Source: Pararge aegeria
Lineage: Eukaryota; Arthropoda; Insecta; Lepidoptera; Nymphalidae
NCBI RefSeq assembly: GCF_905163445.1
Contig: NC_053190.1
Coordinates: forward strand, 8,310,501 to 8,374,500
DNA length: 64,000 nucleotides
Direction: 5' to 3'
In this document: piece after piece, positions 49,837 through 62,400 of the stretch
How positions within the stretch are numbered: position 1 is the first letter of the stretch
Layout: every line of letters begins with the position of its first letter
Notes under the pieces: model-generated
What the model was told of the DNA's origin: nothing
What the model saw: the letters and a program-made list of their open reading frames with translations, nothing else
Database searches by the model: none
Made by a program: the position numbers and the translations under genes

Positions 49837-52800
49837 CTACAGGAAGTATAGCGTTTCGTTTAGCGAGTAGTGCGGGGCACTGTGTAGACTGTTGGCGGCG
49901 AGGAAGGCCAGTTTGTGCGCGTACTGGCACACGGATGGGACGCGCACCGCGGTTGAGCAGTTGAAGTACATGTGTGTCAACTTATAAGTAAGCCGTTGTA
50001 TCTGAAATAAGATCGCCTTATTAATATAATGCCTTACAAAACTGTCTATCGTTGCAGCTTGTCTTATGTAGGAACTGATTCTTTTTAAGTTAGTAAAACA
50101 AGATATTTTGTTTAATTTATTTTGAACTATTTACACACAAGATTCATCTCAAATACATGATTTTAACTTCTGGAACTCTAATTATAGTATATTTTAATTG
50201 TAAACTGTTTGCTGCAAAGTTGCAGATATAAAATAACATCACAAGCTAAGGGAGTGTAAATTCTACAACATCGCAAAAATGGCTAGAAGTATATGAAAAA
50301 ATTGTCACCTGAGATTGAATGATGCTTTAAGGTGGTCAGAGAGATAGAAATGTCAACAAGTGGCTTCTTACTAACAACACTTTATTAACATCAAGCATTA
50401 CTATTGTAAAATAAAAAGTTTTATATAAAATAATTTAATGTAATAAAATAAGGTTCACCAGTCTGAACCAAGATTAAGCAATGATTGATTCCTGTACTCA
50501 AATTTCATTTGAAGACAAATATTTCCACCTCTTCAGGTTCACTGAGAGACCTTGCAGCTGTAGGAAGTATCATATCTGTTTATGGGTTGTATCATATCAA
50601 CACATAAACAGCCTTCTACAGGGCACTATCAGGAAGGGTTAAGGCTGTAGCCCACCACTCCGGCTTTGTGCGGATAGGTGGAATCCACACACTTTTGAGA
50701 ACATTATGGAGAACTCCCAGGAATGCAGGTTTCCTCACGATGTTTACCCTTACCATTGAAGCAAGTGATATTTTTAATAGCTTTGAAAAAAAATCAATGT
50801 GTATTGCGCATCAAATCTCATATAACCATTGTAGACTCGAAACGCGCATTTAAATGGAGAAGAAATGAATCAAACCTAGAATAAAAGATAAATACTAGGG
50901 CAAAACTTACGCGATCAGGATCCAAGCTGGATGTATCATATACAACATTGTATGACGTGGGAGATATGGTTCCATCGCGGACATTTTGCGACACTAGATA
51001 GAAGTCATATCTGAAAGTAAAATAAAAAAACAATATAAGTAGACAGGAAAACAGGGGCCTTTAAGTCGCTGTGCAACGGTTTTTGTTACCGACATACGAA
51101 ACTGCCTGAAAAACCTAGTAACCGGGCAAAAAAAGGCAGAGCAAGCAAGTAACACATTCTGCAAAATGTTGCCCTGTGTCCTACCACCTGAGGCAAAGAT
51201 TTAAGCCAAATATGCCTGTAATTACTCCGGCAACCAAGCCCTGTGTCCAGTAATGGTAACAATAACTAGGCAATGTCGCATCTCTTAATTCAGTTCATGG
51301 TAATATTGGGACATAAGGCCGTTTGAATGCCGTGCACGATGTGGAACACAGGCGAATGTAGACTCAAAATTGCATGAACCTTTATGTTGCTCATGTTTTT
51401 AACTGAATTTTCTATACTCTAACAACTATTTAGGGTCTATACACTCTATACAGGTCAAGTATTGAAAGCTTGCAAGATTTGCAATAAGCCAGGGCAGTAG
51501 TCAAACAAACTGGCCAATTTCAATTTAGTGTAAAAAAATAATCGTTTAAATTGATATACACTCACTCACCTCTCTGGTAGAGTGACGACGTCATCGATGA
51601 CTGTGCCGGGGCGCGGGTTCTCGCCGGAGCGGCCGGTGTCGATAAACACACGGGTGTTGGTACGCTTGGATACTATTATGAAGGCCATCTTAACTTCTGT
51701 AGTACCATACTGTTCGGCAAGTTTTTCTTTGATCTCGGCTACCTATTTCAAAACGCACGAAAATATTAAAATATATACATACAATATATAGTTATCAGCT
51801 TTTTTATATTAGTTTACATATTTAAAAAAAAAAAAAAAATTATTATTATTGTTATATAATATGGTTGTTACCTCTATTACTGGAACATAGCCAGATCTTT
51901 AATTGCTATTAAATCAAAAGTGCCTTATAATAACTATCTACAAGCCTAAAAGGTCATTAGAAAATGAGATATTAGAACACCATTTACACATACTAATGCA
52001 TAATACTTCAGTCTTAAATTAGAATTTAAGTAAGCTAACACAAAATATTGCTAAGCTTTACTGATTGTTATAACTTGGCTTTGCATATTATACTAAGAAT
52101 GTAGCATGTAGAAGAATGGCCACATGTCAAATCCTGTTCATTGTTTTAATATAATCAAGGACCTCTATCAAGAAGAATTAACAGCTCCTTACCAACCCAC
52201 AAAACTCTTAGAATAAGAGAGATTCCAGTAGTCGACAATACTGGCCTTGTTTGGATTGGTAGGTTATATGATTTAGAGAATATTATGGAGAACTGTCTTC
52301 CTCAACATATTATTCTTTACTATCAAAGGGAATGATATTCAATCATTTATAACGCAGATAACTCAGAAAATTAAGTAGTCATTCTTACTCAAGCTTTACC
52401 ATTTATTCATAAAACTTACTAAATTTTATGAATAAATGGTATGAATAACTTTGTAAACTTGTTTTCCCTAAATTAATAATCCTAGGAAAAATTTGTGAAA
52501 AGTTTTTATGTACTCTAAATACCCCACCAGAGTAGTATAACCACTTTTCTAATAGCTTAGTAAATTTCTGCTTCAATTAAACAATATATAAGACCAATTA
52601 ACCTGTACTATAGGCGATAAACATTAGAAGAAGAGGACTTTGGATGGAAAATTAGAACAAAAGGGCTGCCTAATATAACATTTTCGTATAACCGACAGCA
52701 GAGGAGGGTGATTTTGACATTCTATGCCTTCCATCATATATAATCCAGAAAGTTACAATTCCCCTGCAAGTTGAGCAAGGAAGGTAGGTAATTATTACAT

Positions 52801-55800
52801 AAATTTGAATGTACAAAATTCTCACCTCATGACTAAGCACATATGGAATCTGCCCATCACCAACCCCATCTCGGTAAATGAAAATACGTCCAGGTAAAAA
52901 TCCTGTAACAAGAGAACATTACAACTAATATTTTTAATAAGTAATCTTTATTTCACAATGACAAAATCACTGACGCGTTAACTATCATTTTTTGACTTTC
53001 GATAATGAATCCAATAATAATAATTCTCAAGTTGTAGATCTAAGAAATGAATTACAAATGAAAAAAGTTTAAATTAATCTATATATATAAAAATGTTATG
53101 TTGGTTTGTGTATGCTTCAAAAACTCAAAAAGTTCTGCACCAATCGAGCTGAAATTTTAGTATGATATAATACGCATCAAGGATTGTTTTTATCTATTTT
53201 TTGCATCAGTCACATAGAAAGTGGAAAAAAATTATATATCCACAAGTATTGCAAAATTAATCTTACATGAAATGTATTCTTTATTTTGCGAAGCGTGGCA
53301 GGGTACATCTACTATATAAATAAATAATAAAATATCTGATTTGAATAGCAGAATCAGACAGTTTTGCCTTAATTTTCATCAACTTCTTTGAAAGTTCTTC
53401 CTGGGCAAGCATTGGCAAATAACTGATACCCGTTAACTAACCGTTCTTCTCGCGGTACTTCATGACAGCACACGAAATGTTGAATCCGATATGCGCGCTG
53501 AGCTCTTCGCCGGAGGTGTGAGCGTCGACGCTGGAGTAGTACTGTGTCATCTGGCGGTCCAATGTCGCCACGAACGCGCCGTAGCTTTTCTCCTTGCTGC
53601 GCGTGTCATGACACACGTCGTAGCCCACTACCATGAGCGAAGGCAGCGGTATCTCCACAGTCCAAGGAGCACCGCCGAGCTGTGTGACAAAAATTTTGTT
53701 GATATTCCAGTCCTCGGGAGTCGAGGGATATATTTTTTTAATTTTCCTCTCAACATGGGATGTTTCACTTCTATTTTTCATTATCCATTGTCTGCGCGTT
53801 CTTCGTCCGCAATTATAAGGTTTTATTTTACAAATCCCGTCGGAATCGTTTTATTTCTTGGGATAAAAAGTAGCCTTTGTTAATCTCCTACCATTTAACA
53901 AACTCAATGCCAAAAACCAGTTGATTGGTTGCATGGTTAGGGTGTGAGGGAAGGACAAACACACACACACACACGTCACATTTATAATAAGGTATTATTA
54001 TAAGTATTAGTAAGGATTTAGAACAAAGGCCCAAGGTATCTTAGTGGAATATATTATATGCCCAGTGCACACCAGGGACAATCCCCTTTCGATGCCTAGT
54101 AGTATACATCTTTAGAGATTTATTGGAATGTTATTACTAGTTACATATCTATTCAGGTTGTGATAAAAACGCCTCCAGTCCCAGCACGGCTAGCATGGGC
54201 ATGAGACAATTATCGATTTATATATAATATGTAGTACAAGATAAAATTTATCTTCTCCCACAGATTTATCAACTCTCAGATATGTGTAATAAACCTGTGT
54301 TAATAACCAACCAACCATTTTTAATGTAGTGTTTACATTTCTTTATGTTTACAGCAGGTGTACTCTTTCATTGGTAAGGTTCTTCAAAACCACCAGTTCA
54401 ACTATATCATTGTACAAAAAAAATAATAATAAAACTACTATCTAATGGAAAATAGAGTGGAATAGCCTTGATAAATACAATACAACTAATATCTGAAGTG
54501 TTTTTATTTGCACCATTCCTAAATATGCACTTAAATTTTATAAATAAGAACAAATTGGTGCAATGTCATTCCTACTGCCACTGCAAACCTAATCTGAACA
54601 GGACAACTAAGACAGTACAGAATGCCCATCTCCTAGACATCTTACATAGATCTCTGTACTATATTATATTTAGATAGGTTCAGCAATTGAACCAAAAAAC
54701 CAAAAATTGCTATTATTGAACGATAGGAACCCTTTACTTTTCCAGGTTAGTATCCTATGCATCGCCATGACACAGCCGAATTTAAAGAAAATCAGTGCAG
54801 CGGTTGAGGTAACATAAAAAACTTTCACATTTATAATATTAATGTTGATTGTAAGGTATTTGTCTGGTCTTACCTTACAACACATTTGGATTGCCACTTT
54901 TGTAGCGATAGACATAGCAGACTTGCTGGTCATATTTCGCCCGCACACAACTTGGGTAGGGACTGCACGATCTACCGTGCATTTTTTCTTGATGGCACCA
55001 TATCTAATTTAAATTTAGAAGGTTTTTTTTACTAATTACTTTAAAAATTATATATTGAGACAATGATAGACAAAATATCTTACTTGTCAGTATTATTTCT
55101 GGCTAGAATAATCAATAACATGGCTGGGTTTTTTCTGGCGATCACATTTTCGCACATGTTTGCGTAATCCATCGTACCATCGCGTTGAATTGTCACTGAA
55201 AATATAATTTGTATAAAACTACAAGAAACATATGTATTGTCTAAAAATATATAAATAATGGGCAGTATTTTAGAAAATTTTAAGTTATCAAGTGGAATGA
55301 GACTGAAATCTATATTATTAAAAAATTGCGATCCGCCCCGTCTTCCCCAATGTAGATAATGAAGTGGGGCAGTTTGGAGTGATTTAAAATAAAATTCCGT
55401 AGTACATTAATTTAATTTATCTTGTAAGGTTTAGCCTGTTTATAATTGTTAAAAATCTTTGAATTTCTTTGCTGCTCTCTACTATGATATGAGTGTTAAC
55501 TACATCTTCTTAGATCACTCAATTTATCATTGAAAACTGTATTATTATCTGTTTTGTAGTTCAAAAGATCTAACCATACAAAAAGCGAGAGCGACTATGT
55601 TGGTTAAAGAAGAAAAATAATAAATAAGATTTACATACCAATTTCAGGACGCGGCATTTTAAAACCAACGCCGCCTCCAGTTTTCATGATCAAGTCCACA
55701 AAGCTCTCAGCATCTCTGCGTTGACGCTCGGGCGTTACAACAACCCATGAAGGTAATTGGACGAGAGCGAATAGATTCTTCGATCTACAAAAAATTATCA

Positions 55801-58800
55801 TCAGCCTATTAATGTCCCACCGCAGGAAATATGCCTCCTTTCTCATAGAAGGGGGGATTTTAAAACAACAAATATCTATATATAGTGATAATAACCAGTA
55901 CCGACGGCTAAACGTGCGATCCGAAGCACGGACAGAAAACGCCAATTATGTAACTTTAGCCACCCAGGCATGGTAGGCACTGAGAATTATTATAATTTGA
56001 AATATATTAACTGAATGCAACTATTAATACTTTTTTCAAAAATGTATATTTACCTCATATCTCTCGTCCACCCTTCAGTGGTATCTCCAGCAGGGTACTT
56101 GACATTGCCACTTTGAATAATGTTCTCAGTAGGAAGCTGCCTCCCTTTGAAGCGAACTAGCTCAGTATCCAGTTTAAGGGACCAACTAGCCAACTCCTAA
56201 AATTAAAAAACTGTTTAGATACACTACAACAGTAACTAGCATGACGTAGCTTATGCATATTATATATTTGAATACTTAAAATAATAAATGCCTTTTTCTC
56301 ATACATACCTCCACAACTTCCTTGGTCTGAGTCAACCTGCGATTGAAGTTCAGGAGCTTCTGAATTCTAATGGCTGGGCCAATTTTTGTGTGTACGTCCA
56401 GCGAGCGCATGAGGTGGAAGTCAGCACGCATGTTGTCCGACAAGCCGGTCTGACGACACAGTTCCGGCACTAGGTACACAAGCTCGGGCATTCCGGCGCG
56501 AATATCACGAGGCTTCGAACGGGAGATAAGTAGGGGCTGCTTGGAGTCCGTGATTCGGATGTTGTATTTCTGGAGGATAAATTTTATTGTTTTAACTGTG
56601 TACATTTTTTTAGTGTTGTAAGTGGGAATAGTTCCAACAGTTTGCCACTTTCTGGCGTGCAATTTTTTTTTACATATTTAGAGTTTATTTAACAAATTAT
56701 CTTAACACTAAAAATTTTAAACTTTAGACACTAACTAAGAACTGTCAAAAATATAGTGTTTAAAATATCATGTTGTTATATATGTTAATGTGGATGATAA
56801 CAATTTAATGGTTAATATTTCACAATAATAATTCAAGTTTTTTTGCTTGAATGCCCTAATCTCTGGAATTACTAAGTGGATTCGACAAATCTTTTTTTGT
56901 ATTATTTGCTATCCACACTGCCTTATCAGCCATATAAAAGACGTAAAAAGCGCGGGCTGGCGACGCGAAGTAGCGTTTCTAGATATATTGTGTACAATAG
57001 CAAAAGATGTATGTGGACAAAGTCACAGATAACTGCTTGTTCATATATAAAGGCAAAGGTAAAAAACAGTTGAGAAGTAAAAATACAAAAAAGAATGTAC
57101 ACATTATTTATTACCCTTTGGTAATAGTCCAGGTATGTTATAGTTTCATCCTTCATTTTGAAGGTGGATAATGGGCTGTCCTTCCAAGAGACATCATCAA
57201 CTCTGTAAGTCTTTTTGTTATAGTCAGTCATAACTATTTTTGCCGCAATATCTTCCATGAAGATCTTCTTGTAATCACCTCCTTTTGAGGTACTGTATTC
57301 TCTTAACATTTGAAGAACTGTATCCAAACGCAATACCTGAAAAAATGGCAGGATTTAGATTTAGGAACATTAGGCAATTTATATTTAGATATATTTTGTT
57401 TCATTTGGCGAATAATACATAAATCAAACATTTGAAGTAAAAAGTTAAATAGTGTTTTAAGCATTTTCCAAAAGTTTTTAATACAATTATTTTTACTGCA
57501 GTGTTCCAAATAATTACTAATTAAGAGTTTTAATAACAATGTAAGTATTGTATTATTGACTTTTGGATAATGTTGAAATTCAAGAATGTAGGAACTTTGA
57601 ATGAGGAATTTATTTTATTGGACTTGGCTAGAAACTTAAAATTCCTCTATCTCTCAGCAATAAGACTTTACTTTGTATTCAGTGTATAATGAGTTTGGAA
57701 TAATAGAAGACTACTTACTTTGTGGGCAATTTCAGTCACCATAAGCAACCTATCTTCATACTGGTTTATAGTGGCCTTATACCCTGGCCAAATTTGGAGC
57801 TTATACTCCGGAATGTCAATCTGCAATAAGTTTTTGAGCATGTTAAAATATACATGGGTTAAATAAAGTTGTATAATGATTTCTATGAAACACCTGCATC
57901 ACATACACATAAATCGTATTGTCTAGGTTAGGCTATATTTTCATCCTGAAGATAAGTTACAATTTCTCTAAGATAGGGTATGAAAACAATGACTTCTTAT
58001 TTGAATCTGTTTTATATATACAAAAATTCATGAAGATCTGGAGGTGGATTGCTGGGAGATCAATTGGTGTGAACTTGATGTGATGAGGTTTTAGTGAATA
58101 ATTTATAAAGGTTCAGTGTGAATTGGCGATGATAATATTCAATTGAGTTCTATAAATACCTTGGCATTGGCATCAAAGAAATCTCTGCCCATAAGTGTCA
58201 AATTAAGAAGGCTAAAGCACTTTCTAATAAGAATGTTGAAAACTTGGAGGTAGTGATAATCCCCAGGGCTCACTTGGCATGTAAGCTGAAAGAAAATGTT
58301 GTTTAGTTATATATAAAGTTGTAACTTCAATAGTAATTTTAAGATAAGTCAATTAAATACCTTTATCATTATTCTCATCCTTTCTCCATCATTTCTATCA
58401 GAGTATAACTCGAGAGGATCAGGATGCAACTTCTTGACTGTGTATAACACAGTGCCATCAAATAGATACCTGTGTAATAGAAAATTTTAATAAGTAGTAT
58501 TTTACAATGCAGAAAAAAATATTTCCATTTGTAAAGGAAGTAAAGTAGACAATCAGGTTTGCATAATAGTGGAAAACCCTCAGATAGACTACTCAGATCG
58601 CTAAGCAATACTTCCCACTTAATCTATAATAGTATGATTAAGAAAGTGCATTCATATATTATCTTATAAATTACTATGGTAGCAAGATAGCAATGTCAAA
58701 GTGGTTATACTCTGGACTTCTGAGGAACATTAGACAAAGTCAAATTCATTAAGCATCTTTGGGAAGCCTCCTCGAGTCATAAATTTATATGTGTACTTTG

Positions 58801-61800
58801 TATGTAAGTGCATATACAACGTGTAACAGAATTACGAAATAAAATTGAAGGATGCATAAGTAAATTTCATATTAAATCAAAAAAAGCATATTTATTTTTC
58901 CATACAAATGAATTCAAAACATTTTAAGTGTTTATCTGCAACAGCCCTATTGAAGATAAAAGACCGACACACACATAGTATAAAGATATAAAGTGATAGG
59001 AGTCGCATGATTTTAGTTTTGCATGTGATGTTAGAGCTGTATCTGATTTCTTTCAGTAAAAACTATGGCAGTGCTTTCCTCGAAAACTATTAGGTTTTCG
59101 GTTTCACAGATAAGTCTCAGAGACATAACATTATGTACCTGTGTAAAGCCTGTGAAGTATAATTTTATGGTTCAAATTTCTAATGCTTTATCTATTCAGT
59201 ACGCTATATCTGATTCCTGTTGTAATCTGTTCTTTTAACTTTAAAAAACAATTTTAATGTTTATATATTATATTATATATATATCATATTATATAGTTGA
59301 TGTAGTTCATGTTATGGCATAATGCAGGATTCTGTTGTCAGAATTATATGATTCTTACATTAACTGGAGATTGCTTAAAGCAAAAAGACCACCTTTGCGC
59401 AGTTTTAATATTGTTTTTTTGTAATTTCCATATTTATTGCTGTCTTTTAATTGTGTGCATTAAAAAAATAATGCTTTTGAAATAAAAGTGTCAGTGTGTT
59501 AGCATATCTCAGAATTAAATACTAGTTTTACTTTAGTACTTACCCACCAAAGGTGTTTTTGTGAACACGCATTAATGCTTTTCTAATACCAGTGCGGTCC
59601 TCTTCCGGAGTTATATCAACGTGATATTGATACAGAGACCACTGGGGTGTTGTCTTCACAGTGAAGTAGTTGGCTGACAAATTCAGTGGTGTTCCAGTGT
59701 GCCCTTGGAATATGTACAATAGTTAAAGTATTGCAAAGGATTAATGTATTTATTAATGTACCTTCACATGAATTCAATAGCTGCCTGGAACAAGACTGCA
59801 ATGTCCAGTTCAAATACAAGTTGTGAATTTTTCCACAAAATTTGAATGAAAACTGATTTAGCAAAAGCATTTTTAGGTTCTTAGCCTTACTGTGTAAAAG
59901 ATGACAGATGAACTCAAAGTTGAGTACTAACTTGTTGTTGCATAAAACACTTACCCTTCTTAGAAGTTACTGCTGCTGGACGTGTGCGCATTATTGTCAT
60001 TTGTTCAGGCAGTACTCGTCCACCACCACGGCGAGATCCACGACCAACCACTCCAGAATCACCTCCAGCTCCAGCGGCCGCTTGTTCTACAATTTACACA
60101 TACATATTGATAATTATTACTATAAATATAATATAACTATAAAAAGAAAGATTATGCTTGTTTGTTAGTGTTAAAAACTATTGGACCAACTTTAACATTC
60201 TACAAATAGAAACCTAAATTATCAGGAAATAACAAAAGCTTTATTTATTTGAAAAATTAGAGACCCCCACAAAAAATTGCAATAATGTAATGCAAGAGCT
60301 GGTAAACTATTGACACTATATAAAAATTATGTGCATGATTTAAGTACCTAAAAAGAAGCTGTGAGGAAACATGCAACCAGCAAAATTAAGTCGCAATAGC
60401 AGCTTCTGTTATAAAATTAAATTATTTCGCTGGTAGATACAGAAGTTAAAATTATTATTGTAGAATTAATTCCTATACTGATATATACTTTTGTTAACAT
60501 AACGTAGGGTAAATACCCCATATTTAATGTTTCAAAAATATGAAGCATGTGTGTGTGACAACACTTTAATAACATAATTTTATTTCAGTAATAATAAGAT
60601 TACAGCCCTTGCAAAGCTGAGGAAGACATGCTAATTATCATTTATGAAATAAAATAAAAAGATATATGTCATGAGATTCATAAGACAAGTAAGATTTTTT
60701 GGATTATAACAGTTATAAGCTTGGTAACTTATGGCTCAATATTATGGTAGTAAAGAACAATTCTAGCAAAAACAGAAAGAACTACAGAAATTCCAATGAC
60801 AAGCATCAATTAACAGGCCTACTAGATTTGAAAGGACACAAGGTCACACTAAGATATAATCAAAAGATGTGAGAAATTAGTGCACTCCAGTGCCCAGAAT
60901 TCAAGTAGATGTTCAAGTAGACATATACAAAAACAGTATGCTAGACAGAAATTATAATATATACAACATTCTACATTTACAGACAGTTTGAAAACAAATT
61001 AAGGTACTGCCTTGAGCTAAACATAAACAAAACACAGTAAAAAATAACTGAGCTGTTTGATGATGGCTAGGTAAAAACAACTTGATTTTAAAAGCAGTGG
61101 TCCACAAGATTACAACAACAGTCATAGCTATAGTCAATAGATTTTCATATTAACATGAACAATAACAGCAAAGTGACACAATCGGATCTTGTGAACAGGC
61201 CTCAACTCACTAGTGACAACAAAACTCTTACAAATAAACTGGGTCAAACTAGGGACAGTTTTAGGGATGATAACTGTGCACTGCTCATTAAAAAACCTTT
61301 TATTCTGGGTATGACCATCAGTCCTCTGTGCAGCGCATGCATGGAGGCAGAAAAAACACAGATATATGTGAAGCTCCAATGCAACAGAGTAAGAGGAACT
61401 CACAACAAATGGACTGTGTACACAATGCACTACTTGCATACAATTATTTATACATTAAAGGACCAAACTTAGCAAAAAACGCAAGATTCGTTTAGTTCAG
61501 TTAGTGATTAGTTCTGCAATAGCTTAGCACACTTAACCATATACTATATAGTAATATAAAAAAACTCCTGTGGGTTGCCTCCGTCCCGTGGGGTTCTTTT
61601 TAATCCTGTTCTTGAGTTCAGGAACTCAAACCCTGTAATAACCTGTTGTAGGTAGGATAAAACTTCAGATTACTATATCCTAGGACTACTGTCTTACTGA
61701 TAAGACAGGTCTCCTCTTTAGTTTTAGAGCTTAGACCCATCACAGAGTGTTCCAAATACAAACCACAAGCGTTCAAATAACTTACCCAAATTCAATGATT

Positions 61801-62080
61801 TCATTCGATCTTGTACGTCGATATCGCCAGGATGATCGTGTGTAGAGACAGTTGTGCGATGGGATGCCCTACCCACAGCTGGGGCAGGCGCACCAGCACG
61901 GACCGGCGGTGCAACGGATGGCGCTCCCCATGCTGATGGAGGTTGAGGCCGCGGCCCTAACGGGGCAGCCTGTTGCTGCTGCTGAGGAAGTTGCTCGCCG
62001 GGACGTCTTGGCGGTTGACCAGTCCCATCGCCCCCCCGTCCTGCACGCCCGCGCGCTCTTCCTCGTCCACGATCAGACAT
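49837..62080 (-). CDS. Siwi: PIWI-clade Argonaute, Siwi/Aubergine type (17 exons, 896 aa)
   Basis: Minus-strand coding exons: 61786-62080, 59955-60086, 59544-59703, 58361-58469, 58160-58285, 57719-57820, 57115-57336, 56309-56569, 56054-56196, 55639-55784, 55084-55195, 54874-55003, 53442-53679, 52826-52902, 51570-51742, 50911-51010 and 49837-50001. All introns are GT-AG and the total of 2691 nt closes in frame. The N-terminus is rich in RG/GR (MSDRGRGRARGRAGRGG), the type of site methylated on arginine and bound by Tudor proteins. The order is N domain, PAZ (about 275-390), MID (YGAIKKKC from Y603, with K607 and Q619 in the 5'-phosphate pocket) and PIWI. Slicer residues are D667 (VVGYDVCHD), D737 (YRDGVGDGQ) and H871 (QYAHKLAFL), with the Glu loop at TSGEEL (703-706); the end is the canonical ETLYFL. 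Silkworm Siwi is 899 residues. It uses piRNAs in germ-cell cytoplasm to cut transposon RNA and works with Ago3 in the ping-pong cycle. Confidence 0.97.
52397..52441. repeat. Short inverted repeat in a Siwi intron
   Basis: TACCATTTATTCATAAAA (52397-52414) pairs exactly with TTTTATGAATAAATGGTA (52424-52441) across a 9-bp loop. Confidence 0.8.
53080..53310 (+). repeat. Helitron-like fragment in a Siwi intron
   Basis: TCTATATATATAAAAATG at one end, CACCAATCGAGCTGAAATTT inside and GCGAAGCGTGGCAGGGTAC near the other end follow the pattern of the CTAG-ended repeats. Confidence 0.4.
61155..61500 (+). pseudogene. LINE polyprotein C-terminal remnant
   Basis: The plus-strand frame 61155-61472 contains GMTISPLCSACMEAEKT followed by YVKLQC. 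This is the CxxC...HxxxxC zinc-finger-like end of many Jockey- or R1-type LINE polyproteins, with the usual His replaced by Tyr. It lies antisense in the first coding intron of Siwi and is only a fragment. Confidence 0.5.
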
Positions 62081-62400
62081 GTTTGAACTGGACGAAAAAA
62101 AATAAGCTTTGAAAGTTTACAACATTAATGCTTCTATAATCTTGTTTCAATTTGTAATTTGTGTAACACGTAAGATTACAATCTTTAATTATTTTTAATT
62201 ATAAACATGAAATGATTTGTTTAAAAATGGCGGACTGCGTTTTGTATACCTATTTAACAAACTGTTGAAACTATAATCCTGGGAAAAGATTGATTTTAAG
62301 ATATTAAAATAATGAAACAAACTTACCAATTATCTGCTAAATAAATACAAATGCCAGAAATTCAATCAATGATCGACGATCGCCAAGCAGATAGAGAAAA
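62081..62400 (-). other. Siwi 5' untranslated region with an intron
   Basis: Just before the ATG the sequence TTTTTTTTCGTCCAG/TTCAAAC is a strong acceptor. Upstream, GCAGATAATTG/GTAAGTTTG is a strong donor (exon boundary at 62327). A non-coding first exon therefore probably starts above 62327, with an intron of about 235 bp. No TATA box is evident, so the transcription start is not placed. Confidence 0.6.

Larger units (their letters stand above)
50002..62326 (-). other. Siwi introns
   Basis: Longer introns hold repeats. The last intron (50002-50910) has a minus-oriented GATGAT-type SINE at about 50560-50770. The intron 51743-52825 has a decayed copy (52180-52360) and a hairpin (52397-52441). 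52903-53441 has a Helitron-like fragment (about 53080-53310). 53680-54873 has a CA microsatellite (53955-53976). 55785-56053 has a decayed SINE or RTE tail (55797-55985). The first coding intron (60087-61785) has a LINE fragment (61155-61500). The intron 58470-59543 contains only AT-rich sequence in which I see nothing. Confidence 0.6.

Noticed and set aside
53491..53883. 130-codon plus-strand frame
   Set aside because: It lies opposite Siwi exon 13, whose minus-strand reading carries the catalytic GYDVCHD motif with proper splice sites.
56847..57073. Plus-strand small frames in the 56.8-57.1 kb stretch
   Set aside because: They overlap a Siwi intron and show no features of a gene.
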